From NCBI RefSeq assembly GCF_030269685.1, contig NZ_BSTT01000019.1, positions 1 through 64,000 of the forward strand: DNA of 64,000 nt, given 5' to 3'. The translations under genes were made by a program, and so were the position numbers. The DNA is from Actinomycetospora sp. NBRC 106378. Its GTDB lineage: Bacteria; Actinomycetota; Actinomycetes; Mycobacteriales; Pseudonocardiaceae. This document shows, piece after piece, positions 30,267-41,600 of this stretch (positions are counted from its first letter, which is position 1; the number at the start of each line of letters is the position of its first letter). The notes beneath the pieces were generated by a model. It was given only the letters and a program-made list of their open reading frames with translations, was not told the DNA's origin and ran no database searches.

Positions 30267-30947
30267 TCAGGTGTCGGTGGACGCTTCCCGACGACGGGTC
30301 TCCACGGCGATCGCGGCCAGCGCCACCAGCGCCGCGACCGCCGGGAGGAACCCGGCCAGGCGACCCGTCGTCAGGGTGAACGCGGCGCCGACCGCGGCCC
30401 CGGCGGCGAACGAGCCCACGATGCCGCCGAGGACGCCGAAGCGGCGGCGGGCCCCGGGGGCGCGGTCGGCCCACCAGTTGGCGAGCTCGGCGACGAGGCT
30501 GCGCAGGTTGCCGGTGGTCACGGTGGCGTTGTAGGGGACGTCGCCGACCTTCTTGAAGGTGGACACCTGCAGGGCCGCGACGAAGGCGACCGCCACCGTG
30601 ACGACGGTGCCGGGCAGCGCGATCGCCGCGACGACCGTCAGCACGAGCGCCTCGGCGCCGAGCACCACCCGGGCCGGCCGCCGCAGGGTCCGGCGCGCCC
30701 ACGGGCGGGCCAGCGACTCGGCGACGGCGAGCCCGACCAGGAACGACAGCAGCGGCGGCACGTGGCGCAGCGCCTCGGCGAACTCGCCCCGGACCAGCCC
30801 GATCGCGAGCAGCACGACGTTGCCGGTCTGCGCGTTCGCGAACACCCCGCCGTACCCGACGTAGGTGTACGCGTCGAGGTAGCCGCCGACCGCGCTGAGC
30901 AGGAAGCCCACCCCGACCGCCTCGGGGTGGTGGCGGATCGTGGCCAT
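30267..30947 (-). CDS. DUF1275 (YoaK-like) membrane protein
   Basis: 226 residues from ATG 30947. The N-terminus FLLSAVGGYLDAYTYVGYGG followed by VFANAQTGNVVLLAIGL is the DUF1275 hallmark. Six hydrophobic helices are visible. The C-terminal VETRRREASTDT is encoded by a copy of the dispersed 15-mer (30285-30299), so the native end is probably altered. Proteins of this family are possible transporters of unknown substrate. The metallopeptidase start is upstream on the same strand, with only 7 bp between the genes. Confidence 0.87.
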   Translation of the reverse strand: MATIRHHPEAVGVGFLLSAVGGYLDAYTYVGYGGVFANAQTGNVVLLAIGLVRGEFAEALRHVPPLLSFLVGLAVAESLARPWARRTLRRPARVVLGAEALVLTVVAAIALPGTVVTVAVAFVAALQVSTFKKVGDVPYNATVTTGNLRSLVAELANWWADRAPGARRRFGVLGGIVGSFAAGAAVGAAFTLTTGRLAGFLPAVAALVALAAIAVETRRREASTDT

Positions 30948-30954
30948 CGGCGGG

Positions 30955-32307
30955 TCAGCGTAGGGCGAGGCAGCGGTCCGCGCCGCCGTCGACCCCCGCC
31001 CGGAAGTCGGCGATGCGCGCGTAGGCGGTGGCGTCGGCGACCGCGCCGTCGGTGGCGGTCGCGGCGTCGTCGCTGCGGCGCAGCACGGTGACGGCCTCGT
31101 CGAGGTCGCCGGGGGAGAGGCTGAAGTCCGAGCCCGGCGCGCCCACGTCGGCGGTGTACGCCCCGGCCAGGCAGAGCGCGGCCCGCCCGGCGGCAGGGCC
31201 CGCCGTCGGGCGGTCCAGGGCGGCGAGCGCGGCGAGGGCGTAGCGCGAGGCGAGCAGGGTGCCGCTGGCGTAGTCGCCGAGATCGTCGTGGATGCCCTCG
31301 AGGTCGGCGTCGGTCTGGATGACCCCACGGTCACACAGCCCGACCGCGCCCTGCCCGCACCCGTCGCGGCCCTCGCGGATCGTCGGGGTCGTCCACTGTC
31401 CGCCCTGTGCTCGCACCAGCCCGCCGAAGAAGCGGTCGAGGTCGGTGCCCATCGCGCGCAGCAGGTCGGGCAGCGGCAGGTTCCCGCCGCTCTGCGCGTC
31501 GGAGAGCGTGGCGAAGGCCTGCTGGGTGAACGCGCGGTTCTGCAGGGTCATCTGCGCACAGGACCCCACGCCGCCGGCGTAGCCGTCCTGGAACGACGAC
31601 ACGCGGTCGAACGCGTTGCCGTGCGCCCGGTCGTCCCGGGCGTCGGTCCCGACCGGGTCGCGGAAGGTGATCAGCGCGCTCATCGCGGCGTCGATGCCGG
31701 CGTCGCCGGTCCGCAGGTCGGGGGTCTCGCCGTCGTGGACCGCGCGCAGGAAGGAGCCCGCGTAGCAGTCGGCCTGCCCCTCGGACAGGATCGTCGGCGC
31801 GCCGGAGCCGAGGCTGGCGCTGCTCGGAACCACGTCGGCGAGCCGTTCCTGGATCGCATGGCCGAACTCGTGGGCGAGGACGACGACGACCGCCGAGTCG
31901 CCGAACTCCTCGCGCAGCACCGGGATCAGGGCCGCCCGGTCGTAGGCGATCACGTCGGCGCGCGGGCAGTAGAAGGCGTTGCCCTCGACCTCGTCGGTGG
32001 ACTCGGTGCACGGCGGCGCGGGGCCGGGACGGGACGAGTCGACCGAGAAGTAGCCCTTCGGCGGCACGAACGGCTGCCCGTCCGCCAGGCGGGGGAACTG
32101 AGAGCCCCACCAGCCCTCGAGGTCGCGCAGGGTGGCGGCGGCCAGCCGGTCGTCGTCCGAGCCGTCGTTGTCCCGGACGAACTGCGGGTCGAGCCCCGCG
32201 GTGACCTGCGGGCCGGCGAACGGCCGACCGTCGACCGCCGAGGCGCACCCGGCCGTGACCAGCACCGCGACCAGCGCCGCCACCGCGAGCACGACCCGGA
32301 TCCGCAC
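30955..32307 (-). CDS. Secreted lipoprotein zinc metallopeptidase (YpfJ-like)
   Basis: 450 residues from ATG 32307. The signal peptide is MRIRVVLAVAALVAVLVTAG with lipobox cysteine Cys21, so the mature protein is lipid-anchored. The neutral zinc metallopeptidase motif is HEFGH (146-150) in VVVLAHEFGHAIQERL, with EGQADCYAGSFL downstream likely giving the third ligand. Several cysteine pairs suit an extracytoplasmic fold. The C-terminal 120 residues are helical. The natural substrate is unknown. It is probably co-transcribed with the DUF1275 gene. Confidence 0.9.
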   Translation of the reverse strand: MRIRVVLAVAALVAVLVTAGCASAVDGRPFAGPQVTAGLDPQFVRDNDGSDDDRLAAATLRDLEGWWGSQFPRLADGQPFVPPKGYFSVDSSRPGPAPPCTESTDEVEGNAFYCPRADVIAYDRAALIPVLREEFGDSAVVVVLAHEFGHAIQERLADVVPSSASLGSGAPTILSEGQADCYAGSFLRAVHDGETPDLRTGDAGIDAAMSALITFRDPVGTDARDDRAHGNAFDRVSSFQDGYAGGVGSCAQMTLQNRAFTQQAFATLSDAQSGGNLPLPDLLRAMGTDLDRFFGGLVRAQGGQWTTPTIREGRDGCGQGAVGLCDRGVIQTDADLEGIHDDLGDYASGTLLASRYALAALAALDRPTAGPAAGRAALCLAGAYTADVGAPGSDFSLSPGDLDEAVTVLRRSDDAATATDGAVADATAYARIADFRAGVDGGADRCLALR

Positions 32308-32376
32308 GACGATCAGTGTGCGGCAGCCGGGCCGTGCGTGGGGGCGGATCCGGGCGATTCGCGTCCCCGGGCCGGG

Positions 32377-32431
32377 GGCAGGAAAGCGTCGTTGCTGCCA
32401 CCGGACGACAGCAACGACGCGTTCCTGCCAC
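32377..32431. repeat. Dispersed repeat, family 1 copy C (full palindrome)
   Basis: GGCAGGAAAGCGTCGTTGCTG pairs with CAGCAACGACGCGTTCCTGCC with one mismatch, around an 11-base loop. It is the only copy with both arms; copies A, B and D hold the right half. It lies 10 bp past the glgB stop codon and is a likely terminator for glgB. Confidence 0.82.
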
Positions 32432-32440
32432 GACGGGGGC

Positions 32441-34705
32441 CTACGAACCCTCGTGCACCAACCACAACATCCCGGAGGCGGGCAGCGTCATCTCGGCCGA
32501 CGCGGGGCGGCCGTGCTGCGGCACCGAGGCCGCGAACACCGTGCCGAAGTTCCCGGCCCCGTCGCCGCCGTAGAGGTCCGCGTCGGTGTTGATCACCTCG
32601 CGCCAGCGGCCCGCCTGCGGCATCCCGATCCGGTAGCGGTCGTGCACGATCCCCGAGAAGTTCGCCACGCACACCACGTCCGGGCCGCCCGTCGGGTCGT
32701 GACGGACGAAGGAGAAGACGTTGCCGCCCGCGTCGTTGGCGTCGATCCACGAGAAGCCGCGCGGGTCGGTGTCGGCCACGAACAGTGCAGAGTGGGCCCG
32801 GTAGGCGGCGTTGAGGTCGGAGACCAGACGCGCGACCCCGGCGTGCAGCGGGTCGTCGAACAGCTCCCAGTCCAGCGAGCGTTCCTCGGACCACTCCCGG
32901 ACCTGCCCGAACTCCTGGCCCATGAACAGCAGCTGCTTGCCGGGGTGGGCCCACATGTACGCCAGCAGGGCGCGCAGTCCGGCGGCCTTGCCGTGGTCGC
33001 CGCGGCCCATGTCGGGCATGCGGGTCCACAGCGAGCCCTTGCCGTGCACCACCTCGTCGTGGCTGAACGGCAGCACGTAGTTCTCCGACCAGGCGTAGGT
33101 CAGCGAGAACGTCATCTGGTTGTGGTGGTAGCCGCGGTGCACCGGGTCACGCATGACGTAGTCGAGCGTGTCGTGCATCCAGCCCATGTTCCACTTCATG
33201 CCGAACCCGAGGCCGCCGAGGTGGGTCGGGCGGGTGACGCCGGGCCAGGCGGTGGACTCCTCGGCGATCGTCACGACGCCGGGGTGGTGCTTGTAGACGG
33301 TCGCGTTGAACTCCTGGAGGAACGACACCGCCTCGAGGTTCTCGCGGCCGCCGTACTTGTTGGGCACCCACTCGGAGCGCGAGTAGTCCAGGTAGAGCAT
33401 CGAGGCGACCGCGTCCACGCGCAGGCCGTCGACGTGGAACTCCTCGAGCCAGTAGAGGGCGTTCGCGACGAGGAAGTTGCGGACCTGGGAGCGCCCGAAG
33501 TCGAAGACCAGCGTGCCCCAGTCGAGCTGCTCGCCGCGGCGCGGGTCGCCGTGCTCGTAGCAGGGCGTGCCGTCGAAGCGGGCCAGCGCCCACTCGTCGC
33601 GCGGGAAGTGCGCGGGCACCCAGTCGACGATCACGCCGATGCCGGCGCGGTGCATCGTGTCGACGAAGGCCCGGAAGTCGTCGGGCGTGCCGAAGCGGCT
33701 CGACGGCGCGTAGTACGACGAGACCTGGTAGCCCCACGACCCGCCGAACGGGTGCTCGGCCACGGGCAGCAGCTCGACGTGGGTGAAGCCCCGCCCGGTG
33801 AGGTAGTCGACCAGCTCGTCGGCCAGCTCGGCGTAGGTCAGGCCCTGCTTCCACGAGCCGGCGTGGAGCTCGTAGACGCTCATCGGCTCGGCGTGCGGGG
33901 ACGCTTCCCGACGACGGGTCATCCAGGCCTCGTCGTCCCATCGGTGGGTCGAGGCGGTGACCACCGACGCCGGCGTCGGCGGCAGGTCGGCCGCGAACGC
34001 CATCGGGTCGGCCTTGTCCAGCCAGACGTTCTGCTGGGTGAGGATGCGGAAGCCGTAGCGGGTGCCGAGGCCGACGCCGGGCAGGAAGAGCTCCCACACG
34101 CCGGAGCCGAGCGCGCGCATCGGGGTGGCCACGCCGTCCCAGCTGCCGTGCTCGGGGTCCCAGTCGCCGACGACGCGCACCCCGCGGGCGTTGGGCGCCC
34201 ACACCGTGAACGACGTGCCCTCGACCGGCCCGGCGGGCGTCGGCCAGCGGCGGAAGTGCGCCCCGAGGGCCTCCCAGAGCCGCTCGTGGCGGCCCTCGCC
34301 GATCAGGTGCAGGTCGACCGGGCCGAGCACGGGGGAGAAGCGGTACGGGTCGTCGACGATGCGCTCGACGGCGTCACCGTGCGCGTCGCCGCCGGACTCG
34401 TCCGTGGTCCGCACCGCGAGCCGGTACTGCGGCAGCGGCCCGGGGACGGCGCCCGCGAACAGCCCGGACGAGTCGACGGGCGCCAGCCGGTAGCGGCCCG
34501 CGGTCGGGCCCTGCTCGACGACGACGTCGACCTCGTCGGCGCCCGGCGCCAGCGTGCGCACGACGACGGTGCCGGGGTTCTGCGGACGACGGTGCGGGCC
34601 GAGCACGCTGTGCGGGTCGCGGTGGGAGCCCTCGACGAGCAGGTGCAGGTCGAGCTCACCGGGGGCGACGGGCATCGGCCCGGACGTCGGGGTGGGGCGG
34701 GTCAT
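32441..34705 (-). CDS. glgB: 1,4-alpha-glucan branching enzyme (GH13)
   Basis: 754 residues from ATG 34705, the actinobacterial length with an extra N-terminal beta-sandwich (about 1-120) before CBM48 (about 125-225). GH13 motifs: [28 protein letters not shown] (nucleophile Asp), [12 protein letters not shown] (acid/base Glu) and [15 protein letters not shown]. It makes alpha-1,6 branches in the glucan made by GlgE. It is the last gene of the treS-mak-glgB run; mak ends 69 bp upstream. TRRRE at about residue 263 is encoded by a copy of the dispersed 15-mer (33905-33919). Confidence 0.96.
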   Translation of the reverse strand: MTRPTPTSGPMPVAPGELDLHLLVEGSHRDPHSVLGPHRRPQNPGTVVVRTLAPGADEVDVVVEQGPTAGRYRLAPVDSSGLFAGAVPGPLPQYRLAVRTTDESGGDAHGDAVERIVDDPYRFSPVLGPVDLHLIGEGRHERLWEALGAHFRRWPTPAGPVEGTSFTVWAPNARGVRVVGDWDPEHGSWDGVATPMRALGSGVWELFLPGVGLGTRYGFRILTQQNVWLDKADPMAFAADLPPTPASVVTASTHRWDDEAWMTRRREASPHAEPMSVYELHAGSWKQGLTYAELADELVDYLTGRGFTHVELLPVAEHPFGGSWGYQVSSYYAPSSRFGTPDDFRAFVDTMHRAGIGVIVDWVPAHFPRDEWALARFDGTPCYEHGDPRRGEQLDWGTLVFDFGRSQVRNFLVANALYWLEEFHVDGLRVDAVASMLYLDYSRSEWVPNKYGGRENLEAVSFLQEFNATVYKHHPGVVTIAEESTAWPGVTRPTHLGGLGFGMKWNMGWMHDTLDYVMRDPVHRGYHHNQMTFSLTYAWSENYVLPFSHDEVVHGKGSLWTRMPDMGRGDHGKAAGLRALLAYMWAHPGKQLLFMGQEFGQVREWSEERSLDWELFDDPLHAGVARLVSDLNAAYRAHSALFVADTDPRGFSWIDANDAGGNVFSFVRHDPTGGPDVVCVANFSGIVHDRYRIGMPQAGRWREVINTDADLYGGDGAGNFGTVFAASVPQHGRPASAEMTLPASGMLWLVHEGS

Positions 34706-34774
34706 CGGTGGTGCGCACTCCGGGATCGGGTCGGGTCCGGGTCTCCTACCCGGACGGCGGACGCGGGAACCGGG

Positions 34775-36202
34775 TCAGGCGTCCCGTGCATCGTCCGGGT
34801 CGTCGATCAGCCGGACCATCGAGCGCAGCGGGATCGTCAGCCAGTTCGGCCGGTTCCGGGTCTCGTAGAGCACCTCGTAGACGGCCTTGTCGAGCTCGTA
34901 GGCCCGCAGCACGGCCATCTGGTCGCGCGGGTCGGTGCCGGCGATCGCGGCGTAGCCGTCGCAGAACGCGGACCGGTTGCGGTCGGCCCACTCCTGGGCG
35001 CGGCGCTGCAGGTAGGCGGGCGCCTCGTTGCCGGTCTCCCACTCGGCGAGCTGGTGGAACGCCGCGTAGTCGAACGAGCGGAGCATCGCGGCGACGTCGC
35101 GCAGCGGGGAGTCGGGGCGGACGCGGTCGTCCAGGGGACGCGACGGCTCGCCCTCGAAGTCGATCGCGAGCCAGCCGCGCGGCGTGCGCAGCGTCTGCCC
35201 CAGGTGCAGGTCCCCGTGGACCCGCTGGACCAGGAGGCCGTCGTCGGCGGCCCGCACCCCGGTCAGCACGCGGGCGATGTCCTCGCGCCGGGCCGCCACC
35301 GCGTCGACGGCGCCCGCGGCCAGGTCGAGGCGCTCGAGCATCCAGTCGGCGATCGCGGCCACGCCGTCGGCGCCGAGCCGCTCGCTGCCCAGCGCCCGCG
35401 CGAGCTCGATGTGCACGCTCGCGATGGTCCTGCCGAGCCGGTGCGCCTCACCCGCGAAGTCGCCGCCGACCTCGTCGGGGCGCAGGTCGCCCTCGGCGAG
35501 CAGGTCCCGCACGCTGGTCAGCGCCATCGACCAGCCGTCCGCGGAGTTCGCCGCGTAGTCCTGGAGCATGGCGACGGTCATGGGTCGGACGCCGCCGTCC
35601 GGATCGTCACCGGGAATCTCCCCCTCGATCGCCCCGAGCAGCGGCGCGACCTCGCCGGAGTTCTCCCGGCGCAGCGCCCGGTGCAGCTCCAGGTCGGGGT
35701 TGAGGCCCGGCGTCGCGCGCCGGAAGAGCTTCATGATGGCGCGCTCGCCGTAGATCACCGACGAGTTCGACTGCTCGCCGAGCAGCGGTCGGCCAGGGCC
35801 GACGATGGGGGCCTCGGTGGCGGGCTCGGGCACGAAGCGCAGCGATCCGACCGTCGTGTCGGACACGATGAGCGAGAGCAGCAGGCGGCTGATCTCGCCG
35901 TCGGCGAGGCCGTCGTAGACCACCCGGTCGGCGACCCGGCCGATCACGGCGTGCTCGAGGTCGCCGGACACCTCGGGACGCGAGCCGAGCAGCAGCTGGA
36001 AACGGTCGTCGGGGCCGTCGTCGGTGAACGACACGGCGATGACCGCGTGCGCGACGGCCGGGACGGCGTCGGCGGGCGTGATCTCCTGCTGGCCGATCAG
36101 GCGCACCTCGGACACCGTGCGGTCCTTGGCGGCGAACCAGCGCTGGCCGGGCAGCCACTCGATGAGGGCGGGGAGCAGGGCGTCGAGGGTCGGAGCACTC
36201 AT
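34775..36202 (-). CDS. mak: Maltokinase
   Basis: 475 residues from ATG 36202, overlapping the treS stop by one base (TGATG). An N-terminal cap domain (WLPGQRWFAAKDRTVSEVRL) precedes a kinase-like lobe with LQDYAANSADGW, the catalytic loop VHGDLHLGQTLR and AIDFEGEPSRPLDDR (metal-binding Asp). Mak (Pep2) uses ATP to phosphorylate maltose to maltose-1-phosphate, the GlgE donor, and forms a complex with TreS. Overlap with treS fits coupled translation of the complex. Confidence 0.95.
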   Translation of the reverse strand: MSAPTLDALLPALIEWLPGQRWFAAKDRTVSEVRLIGQQEITPADAVPAVAHAVIAVSFTDDGPDDRFQLLLGSRPEVSGDLEHAVIGRVADRVVYDGLADGEISRLLLSLIVSDTTVGSLRFVPEPATEAPIVGPGRPLLGEQSNSSVIYGERAIMKLFRRATPGLNPDLELHRALRRENSGEVAPLLGAIEGEIPGDDPDGGVRPMTVAMLQDYAANSADGWSMALTSVRDLLAEGDLRPDEVGGDFAGEAHRLGRTIASVHIELARALGSERLGADGVAAIADWMLERLDLAAGAVDAVAARREDIARVLTGVRAADDGLLVQRVHGDLHLGQTLRTPRGWLAIDFEGEPSRPLDDRVRPDSPLRDVAAMLRSFDYAAFHQLAEWETGNEAPAYLQRRAQEWADRNRSAFCDGYAAIAGTDPRDQMAVLRAYELDKAVYEVLYETRNRPNWLTIPLRSMVRLIDDPDDARDA

Positions 36203-37974
36203 CACCGCTCCTGCCCGGGCTGGATCGAGAACCAGTAGAAGCCGTGGCCCGGCAACGTCAGCAGATAGGGCAACTCGCCGATCGCCGGGAAGGGGACGCC
36301 TCCGGTCAGCTCGGTGAGCGTCCAGTCCTTCCAGGCGATCAAGTCGAGCTCCACGGGTTGCGGGAATCGGGACATGTTGTTGACGCAGAGCACGACGTCG
36401 CGGTGTCCGTCGGCGTCGACGGTCTGCCGGACGTAGCTCAGGACCGAGGAGTTCGAGCCGCCGAGCTCGTGGAAGTCCCCGAGCCCGAACGCCGGGTGCT
36501 GGCGGCGGATCTCGATCATGCGCCGGTTCCAGTGCAGCAGGCTCGCGCTGGAGTTCGACTGGGCCTCGACGTTGACGGCCTGGTAGCCGTAGACGGGGTC
36601 CATGACGATCGGCAGGTTGAGCCGGCCCGGATCGCACGCCGAGAAGCCCGCGTTGCGGTCCGGCGTCCACTGCATGGGGCTGCGCACGCCGTCGCGGTCA
36701 CCCAGCCAGATGTTGTCGCCCATCCCGATCTCGTCGCCGTAGTAGATGACGGGGCTACCCGGGAGGGAGAGCAGCAACGCGGTGAACAGCTCGAGCTGGT
36801 TGCGGTCGTTGTCGAGCAGCGGGGCCAGCCGGCGGCGGATACCGATGTTGGCCTTCATCCGCGGGTCCTTGGCGTACTCCGCGTACATGTAGTCGCGCTC
36901 GTCGTCGGTGACCATCTCGAGGGTCAGCTCGTCGTGGTTGCGCAGGAAGATGCCCCACTGCGCGTTGTGCGGAATCTCCGGGGTCTGGGCGAGGATCTCC
37001 GAGATCGGGAACCGCGACTCGCGCCGGACCGCCATGAAGATGCGCGGCATCAGCGGGAAGTGGAACGCCATGTGGCACTCGTCGCCGCCGGCCTCCGGGT
37101 CGCCGAAGTACTCCACGACGTCGGCGGGCCACTGGTTGGCCTCGGCGAGCAGGATGCGGCCCGGGTACTCGTCGTCGATGACCTTGCGGCACCGCTTGAG
37201 GAACTGGTGGGTCTCCGGGAGGTTCTCGCCGTTCGTGCCGTCGCGCTCGAAGAGGTACGGCACGGCGTCGAGCCGGAACCCGTCGATGCCGAGGTCGAGC
37301 CAGAACCGCAGCGCGTCGATCATCGCCTCGCACACGGCCGGGTTGTCGAAGTTCAGGTCCGGCTGGTGGGAGAAGAAGCGGTGCCAGAAGAACTGGCCGC
37401 GCACGTAGTCGTAGGTCCAGTTCGAGGCCTCGGTGTCGACGAAGATGATCCGCGCGTCGGGGTAGCGGGTGTCGTCGTCGGACCAGACGTAGAAGTCGCC
37501 GAACGGGCCCTCGGGGTCGCGGCGCGACTCCTGGAACCACACGTGCTGGTCGGAGGTGTGGTTCATGACCAGGTCGGTGATGACCCGGATGCCGCGGGCG
37601 TGGGCCTGGTCGACGAACTCGACGAAGTCCTCGACGGTGCCGAACTCCGGCAGCACCTTCCGGTAGTCCCGGATGTCGTACCCGCCGTCGCGCAGCGGGG
37701 AGTCGTAGAACGGCGGCAGCCACAGGCAGTCGACGCCGAGCCACGCGAGGTAGTCCAGCTTGTCGGTCAGCCCCCGCAGGTCGCCGAAGCCGTCACGGTT
37801 CGAGTCGGCGAACGCCCGGACCAGGACCTCGTAGAAGACGGCCCGCTTGTACCAGTCGTCCTCGACCGGGAGCTGGCGGGCGCGACGGAAGTCCTCCGCA
37901 CTCGGTTCGACGACCTCGTGTCCCGGTTCGGCGACGTGGGTGCTGGTGGGCGCGGTGGGGGTCCCGTCGTTCAT
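36202..37974 (-). CDS. treS: Trehalose synthase
   Basis: 590 residues from ATG 37974. A GH13 enzyme: [52 protein letters not shown] (nucleophile Asp), [18 protein letters not shown] (acid/base Glu) and [14 protein letters not shown]. TreS interconverts trehalose and maltose; with Mak it feeds maltose-1-phosphate into the GlgE pathway. The fxsA gene starts downstream of the glgE gene and 78 bp upstream of treS on the same strand. Confidence 0.96.
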   Translation of the reverse strand: MNDGTPTAPTSTHVAEPGHEVVEPSAEDFRRARQLPVEDDWYKRAVFYEVLVRAFADSNRDGFGDLRGLTDKLDYLAWLGVDCLWLPPFYDSPLRDGGYDIRDYRKVLPEFGTVEDFVEFVDQAHARGIRVITDLVMNHTSDQHVWFQESRRDPEGPFGDFYVWSDDDTRYPDARIIFVDTEASNWTYDYVRGQFFWHRFFSHQPDLNFDNPAVCEAMIDALRFWLDLGIDGFRLDAVPYLFERDGTNGENLPETHQFLKRCRKVIDDEYPGRILLAEANQWPADVVEYFGDPEAGGDECHMAFHFPLMPRIFMAVRRESRFPISEILAQTPEIPHNAQWGIFLRNHDELTLEMVTDDERDYMYAEYAKDPRMKANIGIRRRLAPLLDNDRNQLELFTALLLSLPGSPVIYYGDEIGMGDNIWLGDRDGVRSPMQWTPDRNAGFSACDPGRLNLPIVMDPVYGYQAVNVEAQSNSSASLLHWNRRMIEIRRQHPAFGLGDFHELGGSNSSVLSYVRQTVDADGHRDVVLCVNNMSRFPQPVELDLIAWKDWTLTELTGGVPFPAIGELPYLLTLPGHGFYWFSIQPGQER

Positions 37975-38052
37975 CGCGCGCCACGGTAGTGGTCGGACCC
38001 GCCCGCCCGCCGCACCGGAGGCCGTTCGTGTCCGCGGTGTCGGGTTCGCCGC

Positions 38053-38556
38053 TCAGCGGTCACGGTCCGTGTCGGCCGGCGCGCCCTCGATGATCATCGG
38101 CGCGCCCTGCTCCGGGTTCGGTCGACCGGTGGGTGCACCGCCCCCGATCACGACGACGGACGGGGCCATCCGGGCGCTCCCGGCCCGGACCGCGCGGGCC
38201 GCGGCCCGGCGGGCGAGGGCGCGGCGCACCGGCGGGACCAGCAGCACCAGCGCCGCAACGGTCGACAGCATGCCCGGGATCACCAGCAGGACACCCGCGA
38301 GCGCGACGTACATCCCGTCGGCCACCTCGGCCTCGGCCGGACGACGGTTCTGCACCGCGCGTCCGAGCGCGGTGACCGAGCGCCGGCCCTCGCGCTTCAG
38401 GGCCCAGGCGCCGACCACGGCCGACAGGATCAGCAGTCCCAGGAGCCCGAGGAACCCGATCGCCTGGCCCACCAGGACCAGGACCCAGATCTCCAGGGCC
38501 ACGTAGGCCAGGAACGCGAGCAGGAGCGGCACGGCAACCTCCAGGGTCGAACTCAC
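38053..38556 (-). CDS. fxsA: FxsA-family membrane protein
   Basis: 167 residues from GTG 38556 (VSSTLEVAVPLLLAFLAYVA); the frame is open to 38643 but that part is repeat family 3 DNA. Hydrophobic segments at about 9-27, 32-50, 75-100 fit the three to four helices of FxsA, with the conserved LEIWVLVLVGQ and GMLSTVAALVLLVPPVR motifs. The C-terminal tail is polar and ends in ADTDRDR. Originally described as a suppressor of F exclusion of phage T7, its general function is unclear. Confidence 0.88.
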   Translation of the reverse strand: MSSTLEVAVPLLLAFLAYVALEIWVLVLVGQAIGFLGLLGLLILSAVVGAWALKREGRRSVTALGRAVQNRRPAEAEVADGMYVALAGVLLVIPGMLSTVAALVLLVPPVRRALARRAAARAVRAGSARMAPSVVVIGGGAPTGRPNPEQGAPMIIEGAPADTDRDR

Positions 38557-38597
38557 CCGGTCCAACGCGCGGGGCGCCCGGAAAGTGCCCGGACCCG

Positions 38598-38667
38598 GCG
38601 TCGGGAAGGCCCCCCGAACGCACGAACGGCACTCTCGCAGCATCGATGTGCGCGAGAGTGCCGTTCG
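38598..38667. repeat. Hairpin repeat family 3, copy 2
   Basis: CGAACGGCACTCTCGC (38623-38638) pairs perfectly with GCGAGAGTGCCGTTCG (38652-38667) over a 13-base loop. It differs from copy 1 (15101-15145) by a base-pair swap in the stem that keeps pairing intact. It lies 15 bp past the glgE stop codon, so it is likely its terminator. Confidence 0.85.
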
Positions 38668-38682
38668 TTCAGCTCGGACCGG

Positions 38683-41600
38683 CTACCGCTTCTGCACCGA
38701 CACGAGGTGCGCCACGTCGCGCCACGGCTCGAGGCGGACGAAGTTCGCCTGGCCCCAGTCGAACACCTGCCCGCTGACCTCGTCGAACGCCCCGAAGCGG
38801 GCGAACGGGTCCAGGCCCAGCGCCGCCATGTCGAGGTGCACCGTGCCCTCCTCGGCGCCGAAGGGGTTGAGGTTCACCACGCCGAGCACGGTGTCGCCGG
38901 TGATCGGGTCGGTCTTCGACCAGGCGAGCAGCGCCTCGTTGTCGGTGTCGTGGAACCGCAGCGTCCGGAGCTGGCGCACGGCCGGGTGGGCGCGGCGGAT
39001 CTCGTTGAGGCGGGTGATCCAGGGCTGCAGGCTGCGGCCCTCGGCGAGCGCGCGGTCGAAGTCCCGGGGCCGGAGCTGGTACTTCTCCGAGTCCAGGTAC
39101 TCCTCGCTGCCGGAGCGCACCGGCTGCCACTCGAACAGCTCGAAGCCCGCGTACACGCCCCACGACGGCGCCAGCATCGCGGCCAGCGTCGCCCGGATCG
39201 CGAACATGCCGGGCCCGCCGGTCTGCAGCGACTCGTGGAGGATGTCCGGGGTGTTGACGAAGCAGTTCGGGCGGGCCTCGTCGATGCGGTCGCGGTGCAT
39301 CTCGAAGAACTCGCGCAGCTCGTCGCGGCCGGTCCGCCACGTGAAGTACGTGTAGGACTGGCTGAACCCGGCCTTCGCGAGCCCGAACAGGCGCGCGGGG
39401 CGCGTGAACGCCTCGGCGAGGAACACCACGCCCGGGTCGACCTCGTGGACCTTGGCGATCAGCCAGGACCAGAAGTCAGCCGGCTTCGTGTGCGGGTTGT
39501 CCACGCGGAACACGCGCACGCCGTGGGAGAGCCAGTACAGGACCACCCGCAGCGACTCGGCGTAGATGCCGGCCGGGTCGGTGTCGAAGTTGACCGGGTA
39601 GATGTCCTGGTACTTCTTCGGCGGGTTCTCGGCGTAGGCGATGGTCCCGTCGGGGCGCACCGTGAACCACTCCGGGTGCGTCGCGGCCCAGGGGTGGTCG
39701 GGCGCGCACTGCAGCGCGAAGTCGAGCGCGACCTCCAGGTCGAGCTCCTTCGCCCGCGCCACGAACGCGTCGAAGTCGTCGATCGTCCCGAGCTGCGGGT
39801 GCACGGCGTCGTGCCCGCCGTCGGCCGACCCGATCGCCCACGGCGACCCGACGTCCTCCGGACCCGGGGTCAGCGTGTTGTTCGGGCCCTTGCGGTTCAC
39901 CGTGCCGATCGGGTGGATCGGCGGCAGGTAGACCACGTCGAAGCCCATCGCGGCGGCCCGCTCGAGCTCGCGCTGCGCGGTGTGGAACGTGCCGTGCACC
40001 GGCCTGCCGTCGGCGTCCCAGCCGCCGGTGGAGCGCGGGAAGAACTCGTACCAGGTGCCGTCGAGGGCCCGCGGGCGCTCGACGAGCACGTGGTGGTCGG
40101 CGCCGCGCGTGATCAGCTCCCGCACGGGGCGCTCGGTCATCGTCTGCGCGACGGGCTCGGAGAGCGCCCGTGCCAGCCGCTCCACGAGCGGCTTGTCGGT
40201 GTCGCGCAGGGACGCCGCGGCCTCCCGCAGCCGGGTCGCGAACGTGAACGACGGCGGCATCTCCAGCGGCGTCGTCGCCTCGCCCGCGGGCTGGTGGGCG
40301 ACCTCGTCGGCCGAGGAGCGGTCCTCGATCTGCGCGGCGCCGCGCTCGAGCAGCCGGGCCCCGCTCTCGAGGTCGTTGGCGAGCTCGCCCGGCCCCTGAC
40401 CGGCGGCGACCTTCACCTCGACGGCGTGCCGCCACGTGGCCCACGGGTCGCTCCACGCGTCGACCCGGAAGCGCCAGAGCCCCTCCGCGTCGGCGACGAG
40501 GCTCGCCGCCGCCCGGTCGGTGTCCTTGCCCAGGCTGACCATCCGCACGCTGCGCTCGTGCCCGACGACGGGCGCGGTCGCGACCGCCTCCGCGTCGGCG
40601 TGGTCGACGTCCGCGCAGCGCTGCCAGACCAGGGTGGCGGCGATGGCGTCGTGCCCCTCGCGCCAGACCGTCGCGGTCACGGGGACGACCTCCCCGACGA
40701 CCGCCTTCGACGGGAACCGTCCGCCCGACACCTCGGGGGTGACCTCGTCGATCCCCAGCCGGCCCTGCGCGAGGCGGGCGCGCTCGGCGGCGAGGTCGGC
40801 GGTGCCGGTGGTGCGGGCGGGGGTGGGCGCCGGGTCGGGCTCGACCTGCGCGACGGCCTCGGCGACGGTGCGCTCCGGCGCCTCGACCGGTCCCGCGGCG
40901 GAGGTCTCGGCCGCGGTCGGCGCGGCGACCTCGGGATCCTCGGCTGCGGGGGTGTCCTCCCGGTCGTCGGCGGCGTTCCCGACGGCGGGTGCGGCGCCGT
41001 TCGCGACGGTGGCGTCAGGCAGGTCGGAGGCGCTCGGAACCTGCGTGGTGTGCGCCTCGGCGTGGGGCGCGGTGGGCTCGGGCGCGGCGGCGTCGGCGAG
41101 GGTCACGTCGGGCAGGCCGGAGGTGCTCGGTACCTGCGTGGTGTGCGCCTCGGGTTCCGCCGGCGTCCACTCGGCGTCGGTGACCGGCTCGTCACGATCG
41201 GTGCCGACGGCGCCGGACGCGAGGCCCGACCCGTCGGTGACGAGGGAGGTGACGGGCTCGTCGAGCGGTTCGTCGGCGGGGCCGCGGCGCTGCAGGTCGA
41301 GGTCGTCGGCCGGGCTCGTGACGTCGCGGGCGGGGCGCCCGGACCCGTCGGAGGCCAGGGAGGAGGCCGGGGAGGCGGCCGGGTCGTCGGAGCCGTTCAA
41401 GGCGCCGTCGTGGCGGGCGTGGCGGCCGGGCGTGGCGATCGGGTCGTCCGACCGCCCGCCCGGAGCAGGCCGGGTGGGCGGGGTCGCGGCGGTGGGCGCG
41501 GACGCACCGTGCTCGGTGGTCGGCCGATCGGCGGACGACGAACTCATGTCGGTCGCCCTACCCGAACCGGCCGGTTTCGATGCGCTCGGTGCGTCCGGGC

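Noticed and set aside
32132..36238. Plus-strand frame of 1368 residues across glgB and mak
   Set aside because: It is antisense to two genes with full catalytic motifs. High GC content keeps antisense frames open; no family features appear in its translation.
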